From Allacma fusca (taxonomy: Eukaryota; Arthropoda; Collembola; Symphypleona; Sminthuridae), in assembly GCA_947179485.1 (NCBI GenBank), contig OX359246.1:57639632-57703631 (forward strand): a stretch of 64,000 nt of DNA, read 5' to 3'. How positions within the stretch are numbered: position 1 is the first letter of the stretch; each line of letters begins with the position of its first letter. The notes beneath the pieces were generated by a model. It did not search any database. It saw only the letters and a program-made list of their open reading frames with translations, and was not told where the DNA came from. Of this stretch, positions 22,045-33,195 are shown piece after piece. A program made the translations under genes and the position numbers.

Positions 22045-23225
22045 CTAGTAGCAGATAGCGTAAAAGCTAAGACCCAGCGTAATTATCACGACAAATATCT
22101 CTAAAACCTAATCTAAATACTATAATTTGACGAAGATGATGATGACAGTGGAAGAGGGGACATTTTTAAATCTTCGCTCCCTCCTCAACGCGCTTTTTAG
22201 GCTTGCGAGTACACAATGCCATAAAGCGCTTTTGCTATAAGTAATGCAATGTACAAGCACACGGCACGCAACGCAGCACGCTTTGGCTTTAGCTAGATTT
22301 GCCGCTCCGCGTCCTCTCCTATTACATTTACATAGCATGCTTCCACCGACGCAGTAGTGATGTACAAGTCACGACTGACTGACTGCTTCAGCAAAGACTG
22401 ACTGATGAAAATAACTGACTTTGGACTGAATCAAAATATTTGGAGTGAGACTGAGACTGACTGGGACTTATAATGTATAAGTTTATATATGAAGACTGAT
22501 ACTGACTCCCAGTTGACTGCATAACAATGAGAGACCGTACGACATCTCTATACATAAGACACCTTATTACGTGAAATTAAAGTGATTGTTAACAAAAAAC
22601 GACACTGTGTCTCCCTATAGCTTTCAAAAATTATTAAGGAGCCTAGATATGCACATAGGAAAAGTTTTGGGATAAAGAATTTAGGGTTAGTTGGGCTTGA
22701 AATTCATTTATTGGACGTACCCATGCTAATTAAATCTATACTCATACTCCCTTGGAAGAAAATAATCCACGGGTATAGTTTCTCCTGCTTAGTAAGTACT
22801 TTTAAATTAAAGCGTGTCCATCATTTTAGTGCATTTTTTGAATACCAAAACACAATTATGTTGGCTCAAATATTTTGCTTTCAATAATCTCGTTCACCAC
22901 GTTGAAATTTAAGGCAATCAAAGGAGACCGAAATTCCTGTCATTCGAATACTTAAGCAAAATATTTAAGCCAGCATGATTGTGTTTTGGTATTTAAAAAA
23001 TGTAATTACAACGACGCGCAATTACAAGACTGACTGACTAGACTGAGTCCGAAAGTTTATAAAGTATGGACTGACTTTGACTCAGCATTAACGAGTCCTG
23101 GAAGGAAAAAAACTGACTTTAGTAAGGGGTTCGAGAGACTGTGCACGACTTGGACTGAACTTTCACGACTTTGTACATCACTACGACGCAGGCGGTGGCT
23201 ATGCTGCTCGTGGGTAATATAAGTA
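22045..23225. mobile_element. Inserted repeat with palindrome CCACCGACGCAGGCGGTGG, itself split by a hAT element
   Basis: Present in copy 1 of the segmental duplication and missing from copy 2 (about 59630-59645). Ignoring the nested hAT, its inner part reads CATAGCATGCTTCCACCG ACGCAG GCGGTGGCTATGCTGC, an interrupted inverted repeat. The same core occurs at 49494-49517 and, imperfectly, at 48852-48870. It is probably a small foldback-type element. The outer ends are approximate. Confidence 0.5.
22355..23183. mobile_element. Non-autonomous hAT element hAT-1 (829 bp, 8-bp TSD CGACGCAG)
   Basis: Ends TAGTGATGTACAA and TTGTACATCACTA are inverted repeats. The 8-bp CGACGCAG stands directly on both sides (22347-22354 and 23184-23191), the size typical of hAT insertions. 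The interior is rich in GACTGACTGACT words near both ends and has no transposase frame. It is inserted in the loop of the palindrome CCACCG...CGGTGG. Confidence 0.93.
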
Positions 23226-23319
23226 CATATTAGCTACCCACACGTACCGGCCCACGTGACAATACACACCTACCCTTTAATGTATATTACGAGTACGATA
23301 GAGTAACATACATTTAAGT

Positions 23320-25020
23320 TTATTTTCTAGGGGTGAACTTCAGTGAAAAAAATTGTGGTTTCACAACAACCCCATTTCGCCCATCTAAAGATGGTTCAAA
23401 TCCAGAAAACTCTGTATCAAATTGTTGGAAAATGCTGACAGAAAATAAAAACAAATGGTTCCTGGCAAGGCGCTCTCCAATACAGGATCTTCTCCCAGTG
23501 GAAAATATCGTGACTTGTTTTTCTCGTATTAAATTTCCTCTAGAGTCTATAAATCTTTCCGGTCTGAAAACTTCTGGGTCGACCCAAATATCCACATCAT
23601 AGTTTGCTGCATATAGATTTCCAACAATCAAAGTATTTTTTGGAATAGAATATCCCTTGAACTCCACGTCTTCCATAGCTCGATGAAAAAGTCCTATTGG
23701 ACCAATGGAGGACATGCGCAATGATTCATTGATGACCGCTTGCACATATGGCATATCGGGCTCGTCACTCAAGGTCGGTTTTCTGGCTGATCCAATTTTT
23801 GCATCGATTTCTGCCTGGAATTTCGTTTTGATTTCAGGAAATTTGGTGAGATACAGACACAACCACTCCATCGATACTGACGTCGTGTCATAACCTCCAA
23901 TAAATGCGTCAAAGGCGGACCCGAGGAAGTAATCTTCAGCTTTATTTTTCAAAAATATTAATTTTGGAAAAGTCTTTCGACATAAAAATAATTACTTATG
24001 TTGTCAAGGTAATAATATTACCATCAATTCGTAAATGTTGACTTTCCTTATCCCTGAGCTGTTTATCGAAGAACAAATCCGTCAGATCTCGGGGTTCTCC
24101 TGGAATCCATGTCAGTTTATGCTCGTTAAATCTTTTCGTGAAGTAATCGTGCCCATCATGAATGTCTTTATATTTTTTTCCAGCGAGAAAATAGTCCAGC
24201 CAACTGTTGAACATGGCTACTGTTTCTAGCTTTGTAGGAAGCTCTTGTGCTCTGAAAGTTCATACAACCTTGTTAAATCAGCCCGGCAGTAAGCACATCC
24301 GGAATCGAAGCATAAAATCAATTAGTAATCAACTCAATTATTATTTTGAAAAACCTGCTCAAATTTTGAAGCATTTGCAACATTTCGGGATCATCATGGC
24401 ATTCCTTTCCGCTCAATAATATCCCCCAAATGACATTAAAAATGTAAATTTGGAAGAATCCAACCATTTTCAATGGCGTCCCGTTCAAGGATTTAATTTT
24501 TTCCAAAATTGGAATAACCTCTTTTTTAATTCGTTCGTCAGCTGAATTTTTAAAGTCTTTGGAATTCAAACCAGCGTGGAAGAATTTGCGCTGCTCCAAT
24601 GAGCCATCATCATCTCCTCTCACAATACCTTTACAAATGCAAAGCACTATGGTAATCTATTGTGCGTACCACTTCTACAATCTAACTTCAAAAACAAACA
24701 AAGATTACCAACTTTTTCTCCCCAAAATATTGAAGAATTTTATGAAAGGTCGGCCAGAGAATAGATTTTGGCTAAATGCTTCGCGTATCAACTGACCATC
24801 GCTCAATGCCACAGCTCTGAAAACCAGATCAATTAAAAACACCTTCACAGAATACTATAATCATATGGCTGATGCATATTTGTATGTACAGGTACTTACG
24901 GCATGTTTCCAAATTTTAAGCTAACGATAGGGCCGTAGACCTTCCTCCATTCCAGAAGTGTCTTCCCGGGTGTTGTTCCTAGTAAATGCAAATGTCCTAG
25001 TAGGGGCAAACCCCACGGTC
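23320..25020 (-). CDS. Cytochrome P450, CYP2-clan-like (N-terminal exon not found)
   Basis: Five exons on the minus strand: 24900-25020, 24713-24816, 24355-24628, 24022-24251 and 23320-23939. Phases fit throughout, giving about 449 residues. The first visible exon has the proline hinge GPWGLPLLGH. Exon 6 holds the oxygen-binding I-helix GGYDTTS, the K-helix ESLR, PERF (FRPERF) and the haem loop FSTGRRSCIG with the Cys ligand. Such enzymes are ER-bound monooxygenases of xenobiotics or lipids. The membrane-anchor exon should lie above 25020, but I could not find it; a minisatellite at 25430-25990 may separate it. Two donors are weak (GTTTTT at 24354 and GTTGGT at 24712). The 3' half was duplicated to 59736-61262. 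Confidence 0.8.
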
Positions 25021-25429
25021 CTGCATACAATTGAGGAATAATTTAAAAAATCCAAATCTGCAATCGACAAATCGATTGCAACAGAAGCGAAGCGCTACTG
25101 CCTCGCTAGTGTGAGCTGGATTGAAAGTTGTTGTAACTTTGGCTGGTTGGGTAGTTGTTACGCGAAATGTATGTTTAGAATAAAATAGTTTGATATATTA
25201 GCCGTCTATTTTGCGTTTTTTGGAAATGTCATCGAACGTGCAATTTTTGAATGGGAAATATATCCCCAGCTCTCATCATGAGTCTTATTTGCTGGTCTTT
25301 TTGTGGAAGGTATTTAATACCTTGTCGTCATTGAAATCCGTGGTGAAAGCGAAATTCTAACTTTAAAGCTTGAAATTTCACTGCTTCGACCGTGTTACTT
25401 GTTCATTATGTTGCCAATACACTAATGCC
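25021..25429. other. No exon recognised; expected location of P450 5' end
   Basis: Directly upstream of the first visible P450 exon. I looked for a short exon with a hydrophobic anchor on the minus strand and saw none. No other signal was found. Confidence 0.35.
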
Positions 25430-25990
25430 GTGGCGGGGAACGTATTTTCCACGTCCTTGGAAATCAAGGAATTCATTTCTGTGGTTAAATCTGGTTTCCA
25501 CATAAATTGAGAGTTTTTGCAAAATTTGATGAAATTTCGAGTCGTGGAAGCTATTTTTACGGCCTGAGTGATCAACGAGTATATGTTCCCGTGGTTAAAT
25601 CAGGTTTTCACGTCAATTCGAAGTTTTTTCGAAATTTCACGATGTTTTTCGAAATTTCACGATGTTTTTCGAAATTTCACGATGTTTTTCGAAATTTCAT
25701 GATGTTTTTCGAAATTTCATGATGTTTTTCGAAATTTCATCAAAATTCGAATTTTGTAGCCGGGAAGGTATTCTCCACGTTTATAGTGATCAAGGAATTC
25801 GTTTGTGCGGTTAAATCAGATTTTTACACAAATTCTGAATATTATCGAAATTTCATGAAATTTGGGGTGGGAAAGGAATTTTCCACGACTTTAGTGATCA
25901 ACGAATTCGTTTGTGCGGTTAAATCAGATTTTTACGTAAATTTGGGGAATTTTCAAAATTTCATGAAATTTCGAAAATTGAAAAAGTAAA
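25430..25990. repeat. Compound minisatellite: about 110-bp units with an inner 20-bp tandem block
   Basis: Four diverged units carry words such as GTGGTTAAATC, GTGATCAACGAATTCG and AATTTCATGAAATTTCG. Within them, 25621-25740 is a clean tandem of GATGTTTTTCGAAATTTCAC (20 bp, about 6 copies). Frames in it are repeat-made and not coding. Confidence 0.85.
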
Positions 25991-27544
25991 GGCGTTATGC
26001 CCAAGTCCAGGACACAACAGGCCGTTTGCCACTGGTCCGGTCGTTGTATTTCGTCCCGTTCGGGAGCCTTTAGAAGGACACAATCAAAACCTCGAGCCAA
26101 TTTAATGTAAGTAACAAATAATGCAATAGTTGGCGCAAGCTTAACACCCCTGTTTGTATTCATATGGATTTACTTGTGTTTATATGTAACCTTGATTAAT
26201 TTTCTGAGGTCAAAAAAATGACCTGAACTCCTTCAAAATGGATAGGCTTCTTACATTTGACCGAATCTACTCCTAGAAAATACTTAAATTGTCTGATGTT
26301 ATTTGTTCGGTAGTTACCATGGCGTCAGACGAGTAGAGACACCCCGGTATTCGCAGTAGGGACTAAATTTTAGAAACTTATACGTACCTCTAGATATTTT
26401 GTAAATTTCAAGAGTTAGGATTTTGGACTATTACATACCTGGAGGGACTCTCCGACTTTTCCCTTTTAACTGGGAAGAAATAAAATAATGCAGTATCAAT
26501 AATAGAGTACATACTAGCACAAAATTATTCACGGAAAAATCCATACTGGGTCCCAATTAGACTGAAAATTACGACGAATAATTTGGGGGACTATAGGTGC
26601 CAACTTTATAAACTAGATTAATTCGAGACAGGGCTCGCTGAATCCCAACTGATGGCAATGATCTAAGAAATCCGGACTTTTATAAGTTATCAATTTTCAT
26701 AGTAAAAATTAGTAACATACGTTTCTGACTTCTCATTGTTACGTGCCGCTCATTGTATTATTGTACTTAATAATTGTGCATATGCATATATAATTTACAC
26801 TGTCTGACTCATATATGGGAATCCTTAGATTACATACCAAAACATCGGGTACTAGTAACGAAGAGTAAGATTCAGCCGTCAGTCAAGTTAGCCCGAGTTA
26901 AATTCCAGCCTGAGTTAATCATATACATCATTCAAATACATACCCATGAGTTTCCCTATGCACTAAAACACGCGTACAGAGTAACTTGGAAAACCCCTCG
27001 AAGATTTGAACAAAGTAATCCTTTAGCCGTTCCGACTTGTTGTTTCATTGTGTTGACTTTTTGTAATTAGGTAATTATTAATAATTCGAACTGCTAGCAA
27101 CTAGAACTACATTTGTTGCTCGATAACACCTGGGGAATTCCTACGATGTGAGTTTACTTTAATGTTTACACTAATTTTAATGATGATGTGTCTCCACGTC
27201 TTGAAAAAGATGTTAGGAGCGGCTTTAGACACAATAAACGCTACGTGCATATGCAGGCCACGTCAAATTGTTTTCTAGTCAAGGGCGTAATCACATGTCA
27301 TGGGCAACCAAACATTTTCAACTAGGTCCATATCCACATCAAGTAAATATTTTCCTAGTCCAGGGCGGAACTAAATGTCATAAGCAACTAATCTTCGGAT
27401 TCAAAAACCTTTCGCGAAAAAAACAACTTGTGCATAATTTTTTGCTTTTAATATATTCTCATTTCATGGTCGATCCTTTCTGTAATCATGAATATAGTTA
27501 GCACTTCCACAAATTTAAGTTTCTAAAAAAAATTCAATGTCTAA
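25991..27544. other. Intergenic, no gene recognised
   Basis: Mixed-sequence DNA between the minisatellite and the satellite array. A weak direct repeat (TTTCTAGTCAAGGGCG at 27270 and TTTCCTAGTCCAGGGCG at 27351) is the only structure seen. Confidence 0.35.
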
Positions 27545-27711
27545 ACTCGGGGGTAAATGAGGGAAGTCCAGGATTTATTTCTAACCCGGGTGGCCGGATT
27601 CATATCTGAATTTAAAATCAAATTCTCCGTGGTCAATTCCTTCTGCCTTCATCAATTTTATTTGAATTTGGACAAATCCGAATTTTTTAAAAATCTTTGA
27701 AAATTTAAAAC

Positions 27712-29619
27712 CAGAGCTGCGCTCAAGTTCAAGTAGACCATGAGTATTTCAAGTCATGGTCAAGTTCGGGTCATGGTCAAGTAAAATATAATGGATACTT
27801 GAACATTCAAGGCATGGTCAAGTTATTTATTCTACTTGACCCTGAGATTTGAAATCAAGTAGTTATCATGGTCAAGACAAAAAATTCTACTTGAGAGTCA
27901 AGTCATGTTCATGGTCAAGTAAAAATGTATAAATCCTTGACCATGAACCATGAGTATTTCAAGTACTTATTCAAGTAACGTAACGTTACGCATATCGAAG
28001 TTGTGGCACTATATATTTCAATAGGTTTTCTTTCATAATGTTATCGTTACTCCGAGACTCCGTATCCATACATGTTCTTCTAAACTACATATTTTTGGGT
28101 TACGATTCAATATCCAGTGCTCTCAATTTTACTCATTACTCGAATTTTTCATAAAGGGAGTAAGTGAGTATTGTACTTACTCGTACTCACACCTGCGAGT
28201 ATGAGTAAGTAATGAGTAAGTAATTTTAAAAAGGTTGATGTTTAAGTAAGTAAAGAGTAAGTACGAACACTCATTCCCCGGTGTAATTTAAGTAATGAGT
28301 AAGACGAACTGCAAAGTATCAAAAAGTAAGTATTGAGTAAGTAAACTCTTCTTTACTGGAGTAACTACCATAGAAAAAATGTTCTCCGACAATATCCATG
28401 ACTTATATATGGTTTATGGAGGCAGATAACACAGGCCATAGGCAAACAATGCCTTTAAATACTTGCGACGATGCAAATCGTTAAACTTGAGTCGTTGACT
28501 ACACTACCAAAGATGGCAGTGACGTGGATTATATTTGAAAATGCGTAAGTATTACTTGAGTACTATGCAGACAAAAGTAAGTAAAGAGTAAGTAATATCA
28601 GCTTATTTTTGCGAATAAGTAAGTAAAGAGTAAGTATTACACTGCGACCCGAAATTTTGAGGGAATAAAGAGTAAGTCAGATAGCTACCATGAAGCCCCT
28701 GAGTAAGTAAAAAGTAAGTACTGGACATCATGAGAGGCAAAATTATGAGTAAAGAGTAAGTAAGGGTGTCTAACTGAGAGCACTGTCAATATCTCTAGAT
28801 ATTGGAAAGCCACAGCTGTAATAGTGAACGAAAGAAAACGAATATAAAAACTTTGGAGCAGCACCTATGAAAGCAACAGTGTTCAATGTTCGATTGTTGT
28901 ATAAAATAAACACGTTGTTAATCAATCAAGTTACTTAAATCCAAGTACTCTTTTCATTCTAAACAATTTAACATCTGTAAAACGTTAAACACTACTACAT
29001 AAGCCAGTTTGTTTCATTAACAGGGTGGACGCTGAACTGTAGATATTTTCAGTGAAGCACAACCCAAACTTGAATGTTAGCGTAAGTAATTATTATTAAC
29101 AGGAAAATTCAATGGGAAATGATTTACTTACTTCTAAAAGACTGTTTACCTTACAATTAGCAGAGACTATTCGTAGTTTCTCGTGATTGAAGGTTGGCTA
29201 AAACTAAAACACAAGACATTAAAATATCCAACTGAAGCAGCAACTCAAAATTTACTTGGAGAAGCTTGACAATTGTGAATAATATTGTTATTTGCTGTTT
29301 TAACCATAAATGGTGTACTTGGTGTATTTTAAGTGTGAATACTATTTTTCTATTTCTATTTTTTTAAAAACTTGACAGTTCAAGTCAAGTTCAAGTTCGG
29401 GTCATGGTCAAGTCATGGTCAAGTCAAGAGTTGTCCCTGCTATACTTGACCAGGTTCAAGTTACGCGGAAAGTACTTGAATACTTGACCCTGAATTTTCA
29501 AGTAATTGTCTGACCATGAACCGTCAAGTTCAAGACCGTCTGAAAAACCTACTTGACTGTCAGGGTCAAGTCAAGTTCAGGGTCAAGTTTGGGATTTACT
29601 TGACTTGAGCGCAGCTCTG
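27712..29619. mobile_element. Non-autonomous hAT element hAT-3 (1908 bp, TSD TTTAAAAC) inside the satellite
   Basis: Ends CAGAGCTGCGCTCAAGT and ACTTGAGCGCAGCTCTG are perfect inverted repeats. TTTAAAAC stands on both sides (27704-27711 and 29620-29627) and belongs to a satellite monomer. Both ends are dense in CATGGTCAAG and its complement. There is no transposase frame. It contains another hAT element at 28115-28785. Confidence 0.94.
28115..28785. mobile_element. Non-autonomous hAT element hAT-4 (671 bp, TSD TCAATATC) nested in hAT-3
   Basis: Ends CAGTGCTCTCAATT and AACTGAGAGCACTG are inverted repeats. TCAATATC flanks both sides (28107-28114 and 28786-28793). The interior is made of GAGTAAGTA words, in both orientations at the left end. 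No coding frame. It is younger than hAT-3, which is younger than the array it entered. Confidence 0.94.
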
Positions 29620-32600
29620 TTTAAAACCAGGCGAAAATAAGGGCACCCCCAGTTTTATTTCTAACCCGGTTGGCCGGAATCAATTCTGACCTCAGAATCA
29701 AATTCTCCGTGGTCCATTTCCTCTGCCTTCATCAATTTTATTTGAATTTGGACAAATCCGAATTTTTTAAAAATCTTTGAAAATTTAAAACCACGCGAAA
29801 ATAAAGGCACCCCCAGTTTTATTTCTAACCCGGCTGGCCGGATTCAAATCTAACATTAGAATCAAATTCTCCGTGGTCGATTACTTCTACCTTCATCAAT
29901 TTTATTTAAATTTGGACAAATCCGAATTTTTTAAAAATCTTTGAAAATTTAAAACCAGGCGAAAATAAGGGCACCCCCAGTTTTATTTCTAACTCGGCTG
30001 GCCGGATTCAAATCTGACATTAGAATCAAATTCTCCGTGGACGATTACTTCTACCTTCATCAATTTTATTTGAATTTGGACGAATCCGAATTTTTTAAAA
30101 ATCTTTGAAAATTTAAAACCACGCGAAAATAAGGGCACCCCCAGTTTTATTTCTAACCCGGTTGGCCGGAATCAATTCTGACCTCAGAATCAAATTCTCC
30201 GTGGTCAATTTCTTCTGCCTTCATCAATTTTATTTGAATTTGGACAAATCCAAATTTTTTAAAAATCTTTGAAATTTTAAAACCCCGCGAAAATAAGGGC
30301 ACCCCCAGTTTTATTTCTAACCCGGTTGGCCGGAATCAATTCTGACCTCAGAATCAAATTCTCCGTGGTCCATTTCCTCTGCCTTCATCAATTTTATTTG
30401 AATTTGGACAAATCCGAATTTTTTAAAAATCTTTGAAGTTTTAAAACCAAGCAAACATAAGGGCACCCCCTGTTTTATTTCTAACCCGGCTGGCCGGATT
30501 CAAATCTAACATTAGAATCAAATTCTCCGTGATCGATTACTTCTACCTTCATCAATTTTATTTGAATTTGGACAAATCCGAATTCTTTAAAAATCTTTGA
30601 AAATTTAAAACCACGCGAAAATAAGGGCACCCCCAGTTATATTTCTAACTCGGCTGGCCGGATTCAAATCTGCTATTAGAATCAAATTCTCCGTGGTCGA
30701 TTACTTCTACCTTCATCAATTTTATTTGAATTTGGACAAATCCGAATTTTTTAAAAATCTTTGAAAATTTAAAACCAGGCGAAAATAAGGGAACCCCCAG
30801 TTTTATTTCTAACCCGGTTGGCCGGAATCAATTCTGACCTCAGAATCAAATTCTCCGTGGTCAATTTCTTCTGCCTTCATCAATTTTATTTGAATTTGGA
30901 CAAATCCGAATTTTTTAAAAATCTTTGAAAATTTAAAACCAGGCGAAAATAAGGGCACCCCCAGTTTTATTTCTAACCCGGTTGGCCGGAATCAATTCTG
31001 ACCTCAGAATCAAATTCTCCGTGGTCCATTTCCTCTGCCTTCATCAATTTTATTTGAATTTGGACAAATCCGAATTTTTTAAAAATCTTTGAAAATTTAA
31101 AACCACGCGAAAATAAAGGCACCCCCAGTTTTATTTCTAACCCGGCTGGCCGGATTCAAATCTAACATTAGAATCAAATTCTCCGTGGTCGATTACTTCT
31201 ACCTTCATCAATTTTATTTAAATTTGGACAAATCCGAATTTTTTAAAAATCTTTGAAAATTTAAAACCAGGCGAAAATAAGGGCACCCCCAGTTTTATTT
31301 CTAACTCGGCTGGCCGGATTCAAACCTGACATTAGAATCAAATTCTCCGTGGACGATTACTTCTACCTTCATCAATTTTATTTGAATTTGGACGAATCCG
31401 AATTTTTTAAAAATCTTTGAAAATTTAAAACCACGCGAAAATAAGGGCACCCCCAGTTTTATTTCTAACCCGGTTGGCCGGAATCAATTCTGACCTCAGA
31501 ATCAAATTCTCCGTGGTCAATTTCTTCTGCCTTCATCAATTTTATTTGAATTTGGACAAATCCGAATTTTTTAAAAATCTTTGAAATTTTAAAACCCCGC
31601 GAAAATAAGGGCACCCCCAGTTTTATTTCTAACCCGGTTGGCCGGAATCAATTCTGACCTCAGAATCAAATTCTCCGTGGTCCATTTCCTCTGCCTTCAT
31701 CAATTTTATTTGAATTTGGACAAATCCGAATTTTTTAAAAATCTTTGAAAATTTAAAACCAGGCGAAAATAAGGGCACCCCCAGTTTTATTTCTAACCCG
31801 GTTGGCCGGAATCAATTCTGACCTCAGAATCAAATTCTCCGTGGTCCATTTCCTCTGCCTTCATCAATTTTATTTAAATTTGGACAAATCCGAATTTTTT
31901 AAAAATCTTTGAAAATTTAAAACCAGGCGAAAATAAGGGCACCCCCAGTTTTATTTCTAACTCGGCTGGCCGGATTCAAACCTGACATTAGAATCAAATT
32001 CTCCGTGGACGATTACTTCTACCTTCATCAATTTTATTTGAATTTGGACGAATCCGAATTTTTTAAAAATCTTTGAAAATTTAAAACCACGCGAAAATAA
32101 GGGCACCCCCAGTTTTATTTCTAACCCGGTTGGCCGGAATCAATTCTGACCTCAGAATCAAATTCTCCGTGGTCAATTTCTTCTGCCTTCATCAATTTTA
32201 TTTGAATTTGGACAAATCCGAATTTTTTAAAAATCTTTGAAATTTTAAAACCCCGCGAAAATAAGGGCACCCCCAGTTTTATTTCTAACCCGGTTGGCCG
32301 GAATCAATTCTGACCTCAGAATCAAATTCTCCGTGGTCCATTTCCTCTGCCTTCATCAATTTTATTTGAATTTGGACAAATCCGAATTTTTTAAAAATCT
32401 TTGAAAATTTAAAACCAGGCGAAAATAAGGGCACCCCCAGTTTTATTTCTAACCCGGTTGGCCGGAATCAATTCTGACCTCAGAATCAAATTCTCCGTGG
32501 TCCATTTCCTCTGCCTTCATCAATTTTATTTGAATTTGGACAAATCCGAATTTTTTAAAAATCTTTGAAAATTTAAAACCAGGCGAAAATAAGGGCACCC

Positions 32601-33195
32601 CCAGTTATATTTCTAACTCGGCTGGCCGGATTCAAATCTGACATTAGAATCAAATTCTCCGTGGTCGATTACTTCTACCTTCATCATATTTATTTGAATT
32701 TGGACAAATCCGAATTTTTTAAAAATCTTTGAAATTTTAAAACCACGCGAAAATAAGGGCACCCCAAGTTTTATTTCTAACCCGGCTGGCCGGAATCAAT
32801 TCTGACATTAGAATCAAATTCTCCGTGGTCGATTACTTCTACCTTCATCAATTTTATTTGAATTTGGACAAATCCGAATTTTTTAAAAATCTTTGAAAAT
32901 TTAAAACCAGGCGAAAATAAGGGCACCCCCAGTTTTATTTCTAACCCGGTTGGCCGGAATCAATTCTGACCTCAGAATCAAATTCTCCGTGGTCCATTTC
33001 CTCTGCCTTCATCAATTTTATTTGAATTTGGACAAATCCGAATTTTTTAAAAATCTTTGAAAATTTAAAACCAGGCGAAAATAAGGGCACCCCCAGTTTT
33101 ATTTCTATCCCGGTTGGCCGGAATCAATTCTGACCTCAGAATCAAATTCGCCGTCGGATCCTTTTGCCTGCGTCAATTTTTTTTTAATTTGGTAG

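Larger units (their letters stand above)
21375..24350. repeat. Segmental duplication, copy 1 (carries P450-1)
   Basis: Homologous in order to about 58975-61362. Matching blocks include the ATTGCCCTGCAAxTGAAAGG block (21490 versus 59075), the ACGTACCGGCCCACGTGA block (23243 versus 59659) and the last two P450 exons. Copy 1 alone carries an insertion from about 22045 to 23225. Homology ends inside the P450 intron near 24350, so the duplication took only the 3' part of the gene. Confidence 0.8.
27545..33190. repeat. 164-bp satellite array with 656-bp higher-order repeat, about 23 monomers
   Basis: Monomers start GCGAAAATAAGGGCACCCCC and recur at 29631, 29795, 29959, 30123 and 30287, a fixed 164-bp period. 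One diverged monomer lies left of the inserted hAT-3 (27545-27711) and about 22 lie right of it (29620-33190). Monomers fall into types by diagnostic words: A (GGTTGG, GGTCCATTTCC), A' (GGTCAATTTCTT), B (GGCTGG, CTAACATTAG) and C (ACTCGG, GGACGATTAC). They follow each other B-C-A'-A, a four-monomer unit of 656 bp repeated about five times, with a hybrid A/B monomer near 31764. The last monomer is diverged in its 3' half and ends directly at the transposase ATG (33196). Confidence 0.95.

Noticed and set aside
22120-22338. 72-codon Cys/Arg-rich minus-strand frame
   Set aside because: Falls inside the inserted repeat at 22045-23225, with no homology seen.
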